From positions 140,904,747 through 140,968,746 of the forward strand of contig NC_081412.1 of assembly GCF_030272615.1 (NCBI RefSeq): a DNA stretch of 64,000 nucleotides, written 5' to 3'. Numbering within the stretch: position 1 is the stretch's first letter; every line of letters starts with the position of its first letter. The translations under genes were made by a program, and so were the position numbers. A model generated the notes under the pieces. That model was given only the letters and a program-made list of their open reading frames with translations, was not told where the DNA came from and made no database searches. Of the stretch, positions 33,922 through 46,280 are shown piece by piece. Source of the DNA: Cryptomeria japonica (Eukaryota > Streptophyta > Pinopsida > Cupressales > Cupressaceae).

Positions 33922-34735
33922 TGTTGGCATTATACACTCTTATGAAAATAGTTGATGTTGTCATTGATGGCAACCAACTGGTAATTATCTGTCAACCCAC
34001 TGACAGTTACTGGCACTGACAATAGACTTCTACATACACCGGAAGGCACTTCATCGGAAATGGAAATAATGCATACCGACACTCAAGCTGACATGGAATA
34101 AAATTTATTTATTGTTTTATATTGTAATTATCATTTGTAAAAGCTGACATGGCATATTGTAAAAGAGTCATATATATGTATGAGATCTTATAGGTCATTT
34201 TGACATAAGATATAGAGATAAGAAAGAGAGAGAGAGAGAGAATAGATGATATTTTGTATAAGGTGATATAGTTGACAACGAAGGTTTTGGTAATAGACTG
34301 AGCTTAAACTGGTACTTAACCTGGCATAGTTGATGCTGATCTGAAGCAATACATTGTATTGGATTTTGATAATCCATTTTGTAAGTCAGTGAGACTTCTG
34401 TTTTGTAGTTTATCAGTGAGCTCTAGGTTGCTACCCTTCCTGCATGTGTAGGCCCCTCATTGTAAGTAATATTTATTCATTGGCTAGTGAGTGAATATTG
34501 TGGGTCACAAATCCCATCGAGGTTTTTCCCACACTGGGTTTTCTCATTAAATATCTTGTGTTATAGTATGTTCTCTATGTTGTCTCTATTATTATTATTT
34601 GCTGCATTAATTCTTATTTACCAATAGACTATTTTGGGATACAATGTTCTTAATAAGTTTAAATATTCTACTAATCAGTTAGACATCAATTCACCCCCCC
34701 TCTCAGTGTCTTTGGGACTATCTTTGATTCTAACA
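33922..34735 (+). repeat. 3' LTR of A1 (814 bp)
   Basis: TGTTGGCATT...TCTAACA. Its end matches the 5' remnant at 3179-3292. Includes an (AG)n microsatellite at about 34221-34242 and the shared GTCAGTGAGACTTC/CAGTGAGCTCTAGG block (34385-34430). Confidence 0.9.
34221..34242. repeat. (AG)n microsatellite
   Basis: Around nine uninterrupted AG units in the U3/R part of the A1 LTR. Confidence 0.85.
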
Positions 34736-36568
34736 CATCTTGATATCTACAAGAAAGTTCTCATTGAGGTTGTAGATGATCTACCCAATGATTTGTATTT
34801 GAGGTTAGAAGCTAAAAGGATGTCAGTTATGGAATTAGATAAGAAATTAAAAGTTGAAGGATTGTTGGTGGTTCACCCTATTAACTCCAAATAGTAGATT
34901 GATGAATTGATTGCAGAAGCCAACTGATCAGTTTTTGTAAGTGGTCACCGGTAGGTTAGCCTTATGGTAGGCTGAGTTAAGGAAATTGTAGATGAAACGA
35001 CAGACAAGTGGGACATATTATTTATGGAAAGAGAAAAGAAAGAAGAAAAGGATAGATAGAAAATGGACAAGCCTTTTACAAAGGTATATAAAAAGGATAA
35101 AGGTAAAGGTAAAATTGGTAGTGTACCTAATATAATGGTCAAGGATAACCTTCCTCCACCAGCACAAGACACCCCACCAATAACTACAAAGGGAACAGTA
35201 CAAAATAACAATCAACTAGAAGAAAAGGCAGAGAAAATAACAAGAGATGATACCAATCTAGAATCTAAAGTTATTTTTACCATGAATGTGGACACACAAG
35301 ACTTCAACATTGTCATGGACAAAGAGACTACAGAGGTAAAATAAACTGATGTTGCAAATATTGAAATCTTTGAGTCAACGGTCAACACTGTTGACTCTCA
35401 AAACATTGAGATACCAGCACAAGTTGAGAAAACCTGATACCATCCCAGATGCTACTCAGCCTAACATTGAGAAACCAATAGAAGAACAAGCAGAACTAGA
35501 GGTAAAAACATAAACTGAACCTACAAATATTGACAATCAGCAGAAGGTAGAGAAACCAACAAAGAAAGAACCTGAATAGAGCATAGCTGAACTGACAGAT
35601 AGCAAGACAAAGAATAAGGAAGATAGTAAGATTGAAAGAAAATTTGAAACACAGAATACACAAAAAGAAAAAATAGTGAATAAAGAAGAGGTCAATGATG
35701 GAAATAAGGAAGAAGTGGTTAAGGCAATTGGACAAGTGTCTGAAGAAAAGAAAGTTATAGCCAAGCCTTGCACTTCCACCATGAATTTTAGGCCTACAAA
35801 TGTGATACTTTTGGATTCAATTAAGAGCATCATAGATTGTAATGCCTTAGAATTCAAGGCCATTGATGACACATTACCTATATTGAAGATGATTGCACTG
35901 ACTTGTAAGATAGATCACATTGATGGATCTTTAGGTAAATAGGACACATTGTCCAAATTTATTGCTTCAAATATGTTAACTGTAGATAATATTAATGAGG
36001 AGACTGTTAAGGAAAGGGTGAATAAGGAGAAAAATTAATTCTTTAATAAAACTATCAAGGATTGTACTAAGCACATTGATTCCTTATTACCGGTACTTAA
36101 TTACACCATTCTGGAATATAAAGAATTGTATAAGGAAGCATGCAAGCCTCACAACTTGATAGAAGACATTGAGGAAGAGATAAAGAAGACACAAAAAGAG
36201 ATTGATATATAGCAGACAATATGATAGGTTCTTCAGAACTTACATTGGTTTTTTATCAAGAAATGGCAGTTTTTGAGGAAAAGATTGAGAAACTAGAAAA
36301 ATAAAAAGAAAGGATAAGAATGAAGGCATGTGAGTTGAAAAAAAAACTTGGTATTAGATTGGACAACCTTATAACTCAGTGGGTTGAGCTGTCCAAAGCA
36401 ACAATTCTAGGAGAAACATCACCAGAGCAATAGATGCATTATCTGACCTATATGATCCAGCAAACTGAAACCATTATCTTTGATAGCACCAAATTCATGC
36501 AGAGTCTTAATCTAATTTTGGCAGATATCTTTCAAATTGTACATAACTGGATACAGTCTATGAGGTAG
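34736..36568 (+). pseudogene. A2 ORF2, C-terminal half: unknown conserved protein
   Basis: Begins HLDIYKKVLIEVVDDLPNDLY, which corresponds to A1 at about 6357. Then the DELI.EA...GHR block, a basic KGKGKIG patch, a degenerate acidic region (35220-35660) and the block DCNALEFKAIDDTLPILKMIA (35838-35900), followed by a charged coiled-coil-like end and TAG at 36566-36568. This copy shows the natural C-terminus (...ILADIFQIV..WIQSMR). Stops and frameshifts at about 34893, 35342, 35440, 35940 and 36210. Same order as A1 despite clear divergence. Confidence 0.62.
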
Positions 36569-36770
36569 AACTTTGATTTTTTTGACTCTTTTTGACATCC
36601 TTTGTCATTGATGTCAAAGGGGGAGTAGTAGTATGGAGAAATATGTATAGATGAGAACAATTTTCTTAGGGGGAGCACTCTTTTTTTTTATCAAGTTTTG
36701 GACTTCAATTTTGGATATTAGTTTTTGGATTTTTCTCATGAGTGTTGCCATCAATGCCAAAGAAGGAGAT
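36569..36770 (+). other. A2 3' untranslated region
   Basis: Same design as A1: internal ATTGATGTCAAAGGGGGAG at 36607-36625, outer hairpin arm at 36744-36756 pairing with 36811-36823, and a purine tract (AAGAAGGAGA, decayed G run) next to the LTR. Confidence 0.72.
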
Positions 36771-37670
36771 TGTTGGCATTCTAAACTCAAATGAGAATAG
36801 TTGATGTTGTCATTGATGGCAACCAACTGGTAATATGGTTCATAGCATACATCAGCAACAAACATCATCTACAGACACTGGTAGGCACAACAAGATTATT
36901 CACATTGGCATCCAGTCTACACTGACAGAAGATCTTATCGGTACCCCAGATGACATGGAAATTAAATTGTTTTGTATTATAATTATATTGTACAACCGGC
37001 ATGATGTATTATAAAGACTCATATATGTATGAGATCTTATAGGTCATTTAGAAAGTGACATAGGTATGTGAAAAGTGTGTTAGGTATGCAAAATATGTTT
37101 AGGTGATTAATACAAGTGGATTATGAGAGCGAATATATGTATATCCATTTTGATGCAATAATTTTGATGAGAGAATAAGAGAAGAGAAGAGCAAAGAAAG
37201 TTTTATGGTAGAGGTATTTGACAGAGCTTAAACCGGTACTGAATCAAGCATTGTAGATGCTATTTTGAGGAGTACATTGTCACTAGATTTAACCATCCAA
37301 TTTTGTAGTCAGTGTGACTCCTTTTTGTGATTGAGCAGTGAGCTCTAGGTTGTTGGCCTTCCTGAATGTGCAGGCCCTTATTGTATTAGTAATATTTATT
37401 CAGATTGGCCAGTGAGTAAATATTCTAGGTCACAAATCCCATCGAGGTTTTTCCCCTATTGGGTTTCCTCGCCAAAATATCTTGTGTTATGGTGTGCATT
37501 GATGTTGTCTCTCTTAGTTCTCTTTATTACTTTATTTCTTGTTTACCGATACATTAATTTGGGTTGTAAAGTTGCAAACAAGTTTAAATATTTCATATAC
37601 CGGTTAGACACTGATTCACCCCCCCCCCCAAACCCTCTCAGTGTCTTTGGGACTGATCAAGTATCTAACA
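36771..37670 (+). repeat. 3' LTR of A2 (900 bp)
   Basis: TGTTGGCATT...TATCTAACA, with a C10 run at 37619-37629 and the CAGTGAGCTCTAGG block at about 37344. Confidence 0.85.
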
Positions 37671-39940
37671 GTCTTCTCCTACTCATCACACCTTTATTCT
37701 TATCACCAATAATCTGATTTTCTGAATGATTCAACCTTACATACCTAGGATTTTTTAAATTTTATTGAATTTCAAGCTCTTGAAATCTTTCTTCTGCATT
37801 AGCATCTACACCTTTATTCCCAGGCTTTTTTGGAGCAATCTGAAGTTGACTTTGGGTCTGCACTTTCTTTTCTTTATCTTAATTGGCATCCTAATCATCA
37901 AAATCATATCTACAAGATCTAATCTATCTCACATTACCTTCATCAACCTTGACATTAGCACTTTAAACTCTCTTTCTCAATATTTTATTATAACACTGGT
38001 AGACCTTACTCTTTGTAGAATAACCAAGAAAGATTCCTTCATCACATCTAGAATCAAACTTTCCAAGATCTTCATCTCTTTTGATATAGAATTTACTACC
38101 AAAATTTTTGAAATATCTAATAGGAGGAGCATGACCAAACCATAAATCATAAGGAGTCTTATGAGTATCACCTTTGACATTTATTTGGTGAAGAGTATAT
38201 ACTGCAGTACTCACAGCTTCTCTCCAAAACACATGTGGAACATTTCCTTCAATCATCATGGTTCTAACAACTTCTTGAATTGTTCTTTCTCTTCACAACA
38301 CCATTCTGTTGTGGTGTCCTAGGAGCATATAATTGTCTCTTAACTACATGCTCTTCACAATAGGCATTAAACTCATTGGAAGTGAATTCTCCACCTTTGT
38401 CAGATCTTAGACACTTTAGCTTCAATCTAGTCTGAGTTTCAACTCTAGCTTGTAAAATCTTGAACTTGTCCAACACTTTAGACTTCTCCCTTAAGAAGGT
38501 AACCCACATCATTCTTGAATAATCATCAATCAACAACATGGAATACCTATCACCCTACAAGATTCTTACTCTAGAAGGACCACATAGATCAGTATGTACA
38601 AGATCCAACAATAAATTAGAATTATATTGTTTTCTCTTATAAGTAACTTTTGTTTGCTTCCCTAATTGGCATTCCATACATACCGGATTAGAAGGATTTA
38701 TTAATTTTGGTAGATCTCTCTTTGCTTGAGGAGAAATTATTTTAACCATGCAGTCAAAATTTACATGACACATTCTTCTATGTCATAACCAACTTTTTTC
38801 AATCTGAGCAATCAAAACAACTTTTACCACCAAAATTTAAGTGAAAGATATTACCTTTAGTCGTTGTCCCTGATGCAATCTTAGTTCGGAAGCTACTCAA
38901 GATCTCACATTTTCTATTCTTGAATTGCAAGTTATATCCCTTATCAACCATTTGACCAACACTCAAAAGATTGTGCTTTAAACCTTCAACATACAACACA
39001 TCATCAATATTGTGCTTACCATCAAGAGAAATAGAATCTCTACCACGGATTACACAAAATTTGTTGTCACCAATCTTATTATACCACCATCATACTTTTT
39101 AAAATTTACCAATTTACTCTTATCACATGTCATATGATGAGAGCAACCACTATCAATTACTGTTTCATCTTTCTCCTCAACTTTAGCAACCAAAGATTTC
39201 TCCTATAATGCGTAGAATCTGTAGTTACAGGATCATCTTCCTTGATTGAAATGAACACAAGTTCATCTCCTAAATTTCCCTTATCCAACTCATCATATGT
39301 CACTCCTTCATCAACAACATAGTAACACTTCTAATATTTAGGATTATATGGCTTAAAATGGCTTCTTAGGATTTTTATCTATTTCCGGACACCCTGATGC
39401 AAAATGTCATATCTTATTATATGCAAAACATTTAAGAGGTAACTTTCCTTTATACTTACCGACACCTTTAGGAAATATTCTAGCAATAAGTACTTTAAGC
39501 TCCTCAAGATCTATTTCTTCATATTCCATCTCTTTCATCTCTTTCTCATATCTGGATAAACTTGTAGAACTTTCTCCTAGATCATATCTTTGCTTCCCAG
39601 AAATAGTAGCTTTGAATGTAGACTCAATCTTAGGAAAAGAGTCTCCAAACTCACTCAGCTCAAAAGTAGCAAGCTTACAAATCAGCATGTCTCTTGTTGC
39701 ATTTGACACAGTCTAGATCTCATCAATAGTAGTAGCTTTATGTTTGTAAGCAGGAGGCAAGGATCTCAACACTTTAACAAAAATCTCAGATTCTTCTAAA
39801 ACTCCACCAGCAAATCTAATTCCACACACAAGCTCATTCACTTTCTACATAAAAGAAGTAATGTTCTCAGATTAACTCATCTTCAAGCTCTCATATTTAC
39901 CCTTCAAGCTCTGCAACTTAGCAATCTCCACATGACTATC
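37671..39940 (-). mobile_element. Element B2: internal fragment of a Ty1-copia element, the deepest host layer
   Basis: Flanked left by A2 and right by G, both inserted in its coding region, so it is the oldest sequence in the window. Both its LTRs are outside. Confidence 0.85.
37671..39940 (-). pseudogene. B2 gag, protease and integrase (broken)
   Basis: Read right to left: the end of the copia capsid domain (39940 to about 39600), a charged linker, a knuckle remnant near 39415-39430 (CFAYNKI), the protease region near 39120-39150 (DSGCSHHMTCDKS-like), pre-integrase zinc region (38999-38640, with CMECQLGKQ), integrase core (38620-37960). The catalytic segments are HTDLCGP (present), RSDKGGEF (present) and GVVKRKN, where the catalytic Glu has become Lys. 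Stops and frameshifts throughout. Reverse transcriptase lies left of A2, outside the window. Confidence 0.82.
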
Positions 39941-41272
39941 TATTGGACATTGTTGTTGCTAGGATATGATGTTGTCATTGACATCAACATATTCCTGCTT
40001 TGGTGCTTGCAAGTTGATTCAATGGGATCTTGGTTTGGTGTATGGAGTATTTATAATATCACTATATTCTTCTATATTGGTTTTGGTGATTTGGGAAGCT
40101 TAATTGATCACATCATATGATCCTGTTTTGTAGTTTTTTTTTTTTCTGATCACTGCTTTGCAGAGTTCAGTATTTCCTCCGGTATATTCCAGTGTGATCA
40201 AATCTTGTGCTAATATTTTGGGATATTGTTTGGGATGGTCCTGTGTATCTTAATTTCAAATGGTTCATAATTTGGTGCTTCACAGGTTATCTTTCTTTGT
40301 GGCAATTGTTGTTGTTTGAGTTTTTCTGAGTTTCAAATGTTGACAGATGAAGATTTGATAAGTGGTGTTGGAACAACTGTTTCTAATGATTCTAATGTGT
40401 TTGTTGGTGTTTCCTAATTGTGTCCTATATTTTTCATGATCTGCATTGATCATTGTGCAGGCTCTTGGTGATTTTTCTAAACCGGTGATGTTTTTCATTT
40501 TATGCAGTTTTCCTGGTTGTGTAGCATGTTGTGGTTGATCTTGGCAAGATTTTTGGTGGCGTTGCATGTTTGGAAATTTTAATTGGGACCATGTTATGTC
40601 ATGTATATCATTATATTGGTTTGGTGGTTGATCTTTGTATCATGTGATGTAATTTTGTAATTATGAATTGAGTGTTTAGTTGACCTTGTTATCAAGGTTG
40701 ATGAATTGTATAAATAGGTGATATTGTCATGTTATTTATGTATCAAGGTTGTCTCTGCATTATCAGACAGTGGTGTATGTGTGAACAAGGGTTCATATTT
40801 TTGTGTTGTGATTGAGGAGAGATTAGTGTTGCAGAGTAGACAACTATGCATAACCAGAACTATCATCACACATTTGGAGATGCTATCATTGTAGTTCATT
40901 CATTCTGGATTGTAGTCTAAATCTTGTTGTAAGTCGGTGAAACTTCCCTAAGGGTTGTAGCCTTCTAGGTCATTATCTTTTGAGCAGTGAGCTCTAGGAA
41001 GTGTGCCTGAATGCATGTGCATTCCACATTGTAATATTTTGAAATACTACTCTAGAGTATCATCTTATTGTGGGTAGGTTCACACCCTAGTTTTTTCCCT
41101 TAACAGGGTTTTCCACATTAAAATCTTTGTGTTATGTGTTGTGATATCAATTTGGTTATCTTTGTTATTACTGCAATTTATTAGATCTATTTTTATGGTT
41201 AAGTTTGTAGATCTGATGAAAAATGATCCACACCCCCTCCCTCTCAGTTTTCCTCCATTGTTGCTAATAACA
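39941..41272 (+). repeat. 5' LTR of element G (1,332 bp)
   Basis: B2 gag alignment ends at 39940, so the LTR starts at TATTGGACATTG (TG changed to TA). Ends AATAACA before the priming site. It contains the shared GAGCAGTGAGCTCTAGG block at about 40980 and a CCCCCTCCCTCTCAG tract near the end. Confidence 0.75.
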
Positions 41273-41274
41273 AT

Positions 41275-41286
41275 TGGTATAAAAAG
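41275..41286 (+). other. Decayed primer-binding site of G
   Basis: TGGTATAAAAAG: the first half matches the Met-type site, the second half has changed. Confidence 0.55.
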
Positions 41287-41319
41287 ATAGATACTCTACA
41301 ATAAGCTTATTAGTTGAGG

Positions 41320-42332
41320 AGATCCAAGAGGGAAACTGGTACTAGAGGTGTTATCTTTAAGAAGGAGAGTCTAAGATTTGATGGAAGTAACTATGCTATA
41401 TGGAAGAACCAGATGGAAGTGCACTTGAGATGTCTTGGAGAAGATTACTAGAAGATCACAAAGAATACCTATTCTGCTCCTCCGAATGGACCGATTACTA
41501 TTGATGAGATCAAGGAAGTTGAAAATAACATTAGAGTGAAAGAAGAATTGCTAAGTGCCCTGACTAATTCAAACATGACAAATATAATGGGACTTCAAAC
41601 TACACATGAGATCTGGGAGAAGCTTGAGACCTTGTATGAAGAAGATAAACAAGTGAAGGTTGTTAAGTTGCAGAGTTTGAAAGGGAAGTATGAAATGCTG
41701 AAGATGGGAGAAGATGAGAACATAAATACCTTCATGGATAAGGTGAATGATCTTGTCCTAGGTATCAGATGTATTGGTGGAACCCTTGAAGAAGATTAAA
41801 TTGTTGCTAAGGTGCTCAGATCTTTGCCTCCTACTTATAAACATAAGGTATTTGCTATTGATGAGATCTAAAGTGTGACTACAGTGACAAGAGATATGTT
41901 AGTTGGAAATATTGTTGCATTTCAGCTAAGCGAATTTGGTGAATCACATGGAAAGTTTGAGACAATATTTAGAGAATCCGTATCCAGAAAGCATAAGTAT
42001 GATCCAAAAGAATGCATAATATCCAGCTATAAAAGAGAAAGGAGAGAGATAGAAGAACAAGAAAGAGAATTGGATGAGCTTGAAGCATTGAATGCCCGAA
42101 GATTGCTTAAGGGAGCTGGTAAGTATGATGTAAAATTTCCCTTGAAATGTTTCTCTTGCAATAAGGTAGGAAATTTTGCTTCTAGGTGGCTGGAGAGAAT
42201 GGCTAAATATGATAGGGATGACAGATTTGATAAGAATGACAAAAATGATAGATATGAGAAGCATGATAAGTATGATGAGCCTTACAAGTATAACTAGAAG
42301 TATAGGAATTAGAAGAACTATTATTATGCTAC
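41320..42332 (+). pseudogene. Element G gag (broken)
   Basis: Copia capsid domain, from about FKKESLRFDGSNYAIWKNQM through LLSALTNSN, TTHEIWEKLE and EDENINTFMDKVNDLVLGI, then a knuckle CFSCNKVGNFASRW in which the His and the last Cys are lost, then an Asp/Lys-rich repeat (DRDDRFDKNDKNDRYEKHD). Stops at about 41450, 41797 and 41869. The start codon is not evident, so the start is approximate. Continues at 56610. Confidence 0.8.
42328..42332. repeat. Target duplication GCTAC, left side of F
   Basis: Four of five bases match ACTAC at 56610-56614. Confidence 0.75.
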
Positions 42333-43558
42333 TATTGGCCATTTGGAGGAATTGATTATGTGTTGCATTGATCTTTTGTCATTGATGTCAACACTAGCTA
42401 TTTTGGATGCTTTACTAATACTCTTCTGGTCTCGGTAGGTTGTGTGGTTTCTGGTTGGTTTGGATCCGGTATGCTTTGGCATGTTTGGGTTGTGGAATTG
42501 TCTTACTTATGTTCATATTTAGTCAATTGGTTTTTGTTCTGGTGATCAGATGCTATCCTATTTGCTTGGAAGCTTGGTTTATGGTTCCGGTGAGGGTTTC
42601 ACCGGCATAGCTTTATTGAAGATCTTTGATGATATTCATAAGTGGTGTTGGTGCATCTTCTAGTAGAGATTCAAGATGCTGATGGTGATCATGTTTGAGA
42701 CTTGGTAGATTGGGATTATTGCTCTGGCGTGTATGGACCTATATTGAGTCTCAGTGTATCTAGGTTATGGACCGGCTTAATGTAACATGTGGATTGGACC
42801 TCTCGATGTGTTTCTGGGATGTCTTATGGGTTGGATATTATTTGTTTGGTCTAAGGCCAACATGTTTTATAATTATGTAATTGGTTTATTGTCTGGTGGT
42901 TGACCTGATTGTTTATGGTTGAGGGTTTGTATATATATTTTGTAAGATTTTATTGTAGATGATATGAGGATATAGGAAAGACATATAGATATGTAATGTG
43001 CGAATAATGTAATATCATTCAAGTAGAGGATTTTGTCGATCATTGGAGATTGAATTGGGTTTATGTAAGAGGATTTAGTCCTCTGGTATTGTGCTTAACT
43101 AGACCTGTATTCAGGCATAGGAGATGCTATCTTTGCAGTTCATTCATTCTTCTAGATTGTAGTATGGATTTCTATGTAGTCAATGAGACTTGTTTTGTGA
43201 TGAGTAGTGTGCTCTAGGTTGTTGGCCCTTCTTCAAGTGCATGCCCCTCAATTGTAATTCACATACTTACTGTAGAAGTTATCTGACTATGGGTAGGCTT
43301 CCCACTATGGTTTTTCCCTTTACTGGGTTTTCCACGTACAAATCTTCATGTCATGTGGATGGTATTTATTCTCTGATTATTGTTTATTCTTAATTGGTTT
43401 ATCTGCTATTCCGGTATTTGGTTTAAGCATTCTTGTATTAATATTTTGGATTCCAGTATTAAAGTTTTAAATTTTTTAAGGTTCTGGTAATCTGAGACAA
43501 CTGATTCACCCCCCCCCCCCCCTCTTAGTTGTCTTCTGGTTATTTGAACTATCTAGCA
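42333..43558 (+). repeat. 5' LTR of F (1,226 bp)
   Basis: TATTGGCCATTTGG at the start (the 3' LTR has TGTTGGCC) and ATCTAGCA at the end. A C14 run at about 43509-43522. Confidence 0.9.
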
Positions 43559-43560
43559 AT

Positions 43561-43572
43561 TGGTATTAGAGA
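43561..43572 (+). other. Primer-binding site of F
   Basis: TGGTATTAGAGA, two mismatches from the Met-type site. Confidence 0.8.
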
Positions 43573-43616
43573 TCTAGTCCTCTCTACATAAAGCTTAACC
43601 ACTTGAGGAAGATCGT

Positions 43617-45699
43617 ATGGAGACTAACAGTTCAAGTTCATCTAGTTCATCTGGAGCTATCTTTCAGAAAGATATTCCTAGGCTTGATGAAACAAATTAC
43701 ATAGAATGGAAGATTTGGATGGAGACTCATCTGAGATGTCTTGGTAACAAGATTTGGGAGATCACATAGAATGGTGTTACACCTTATAATCTAGCATCTA
43801 GCAATCCTCCTCTAGAAAAATTGGATAAGGAGCTTGAGAATGATTGTAGAGAAAGAGAATCCCTCTTGTGTGCACTTTCTGATCAGCAAATAATGGGATT
43901 AACTGACAAATAATCTCCAAAGGCTATATGGGATAAGTTGGAGACTCTTAATGAAGGTGACCCTACTATGAAGATTGTTAAACTTGATGGTTATCAAGTT
44001 AGATATGAAAACCTAAAGATGGAAGAAGATGAAAGGATTACTCCATTCATGAAAAGGGTAAATGAGATTGTTATGGGAATTCAATGTTGTGGTGGAACTC
44101 TGAGTGAAGATGAAATAATTTCTAAAGTTCTAAGAGCCCTACCAATGGCTTATAAGATGAAGGATACTACAATTAATGAATTGAGAACAATGGCCAATAC
44201 TTTTGTCAATAGAGATACCTTGGTTAGGAAATTATTTTTTTTTGAGCTTGAAGAAAGTGGACCTTTTGGAGCTGTGAAGTCTGAACCTCATTTTCATGCA
44301 TCTGCATCATCAACCAGTAAGCAAGATTGGAAAGCTTTATATGCAAATGAATTGGATGATATGAAGAGAGAAGATGATGAATTTGAGCAACTTCAAGCAC
44401 TATTTGCGAGAAGAGTACCTAAAGGACCAGTAGGAAGTAAGTATGAAGGAAAAACACCTTTTAAATGTTTTACATGTAATAAGATTGGTCATTTTGCATC
44501 TAGATGTCCTGAAAGGAATTCAATATTTTAAGAAAGAGTTAGAAGATCATTTAAGCCTAACCTTGGATATCATAACAAGTATAAGTACAGGAAGAAAAGA
44601 GATAAATCATGCTACATAGCGGATGAGGAAGGTGTGACTAATTCTGATGATGAACTGACATAAGATTCTGCTAGTGGTTCTAGAAATGGAAAGGAATGGG
44701 TGTTCCTAGCTATCAAGGAAGATGTTCCGACACTGGAAGAGAATGTACCTAAAGAGAAGGCACTTGCTGCTAAAATTAAAGATAAGGATGAATGGGTAAT
44801 TGATAGTCATTGTTCACATCATATGACTAGAGATAAAAGGAATTTCTATCTTTGCAAGAATTTGATGGCGGTTTGGTTAGATTTGGAGATGACAAAGCAT
44901 GTATGATCAATGAAAAGGAACTATATCATTGCATGGTAAGCATAATACTAATAATGTTTATTATGTTGAAGGTTTAAGGCATAATCTTTTGAGTGTAGGA
45001 CAACTAGTAGATAAGAGATTTCAATTACAGTTCAAGGATGGAAAATAAAAAAGCATTAATAGATCTGGTTTGGAGATTGCAACCGGTACACAGACAAAAG
45101 GTAATATATTTCATTTGAATTCTAGTGAGAGACATGTTTGATTTCACAAATTGATGAGAGTTGGCTATGACATAAGAGGCTATGTCATACGAATTTTGAT
45201 TGCATTGTAAAGATCAATTCAACTAAGGCAAATGGAAAAATAGGTCAAAACCTCTTTTAAGAGTATACAAGATAAATCTAATGATGTTCTTGATCTTATT
45301 CATATTGATTTGTGTGGCCCTGCTTGAGTTAAAAGTTTTCAAGGTGATAGATATTTCATGCTAATCATTCATGATTATTCTAGAAAGATGTGGGTTACTT
45401 ATCTAAGCGAGAAATCTGAGGCTTTTGAAAAGTTTAAAATATTTAAGGCTAAAGTGGAAGCTGAGATAGGATTGAAGATTAAGTGTTTGAGGTCAGATCA
45501 CGGTGGAGAATTCACATCCAGTGAGTTTAATAACTTTTGTGAGAATCATGGTAAAAGGAGACAAATTTTTGCTCCCTGGACACCTCAGCCGAATGGAGTT
45601 GTGGAAATGAAGAACAAAACTATCTTGGATGCTGCTAGAACAATGATGATGGAAGCTAGTCTACCTCATATCTACTAGAGAGAAGTAGTGAGCATAGCA
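43617..45699 (+). pseudogene. F gag, protease and integrase N-terminal part (broken)
   Basis: ATG at 43617, then a Ser-rich start. Capsid domain up to ~44300, intact knuckle CFTCNKIGHFASRC (44467-44508), linker, and protease site IDSHCSHHM, where the catalytic Gly of D-S-G is now His (about 44800). Pre-integrase region is degraded (44960-45250). Integrase core follows: HIDLCGP, RSDHGGEF and GVVEMKNKT, so D, D and E are present. Cut at 45699 by A3. At least six in-frame stops or shifts (for example 43768, 43910, 44530, 44660). Confidence 0.86.
45695..45699. repeat. Target duplication TAGCA, left side of A3
   Basis: Pairs with 52923-52927. Confidence 0.9.
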
Positions 45700-46280
45700 T
45701 GTTTGGAAACTGATAACACTGAGAGGGGGGGGGGGGGGTGAATCACTGTTATACCAGAATGATAAGTTTTAGCCTTATTAAAATATGCATAAGCCAACAG
45801 GTATACCGGTACATACAAAATTAAAATAAGTAAAGAAACCAATAAGCCAATCACATAAATGAGAACCATAACACATAGATTTATATGTGGAAAACCTCAA
45901 AGAGGAAAAACCACAGTGGGATTTGTGACCCACAATATCAATCCACTAGCCATATGAAGAGATATTACAAAATATGAGGGGCCTACACTTGTAGGAAGGC
46001 TTACAGCCTAGAGCACGCTGCTCAATTATAAAAGGAGCCTCACTGACTACATATAAATCCATACTAAAATTTGGAGAAGTGTTGAACTGCTAAGATAGAA
46101 TCTTCTATGCCTAAATACAGTCTCAGTTTAAGCCTTGTTTGATCTAGTCTGAAACCCTAAACCCTTTATCGGGATAACCTTTACAATAATTTACTCACAT
46201 ACATGATCTCTTTGATATATTCTGCATCATATTACATTCACATATCCATAATCTCCTATCATATTTCTCTTATATATATC

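Larger units (their letters stand above)
3179..34735 (+). mobile_element. Element A1: pol-less copia-type LTR element with two ORFs (interrupted by B)
   Basis: Reads 5' LTR remnant, Met-type priming site, ORF1, ORF2, purine tract, complete 3' LTR. Element B and its own inserts (6496-32119) split ORF2. Removing B and one TGTAC duplication rejoins ORF2 in frame and in alignment with copy A2. There is no reverse transcriptase, integrase or protease anywhere in it. A1 lies inside another family member, A2, which resumes at 34736. The left flank of A1 is beyond element E and outside the window. Confidence 0.85.
34736..37670 (+). mobile_element. Element A2: 3' part of a second A-family element
   Basis: Starts mid-ORF2, at the point where A1 inserted, and runs to a complete 3' LTR. 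The 5' half should lie left of the window. On the right it abuts B2 coding sequence at 37671, so it is itself inserted in B2. Confidence 0.85.

Noticed and set aside
40280-40567. 95-codon minus-strand ORF in the G LTR
   Set aside because: Inside an LTR, no similarity to the element's proteins and no supporting signal.
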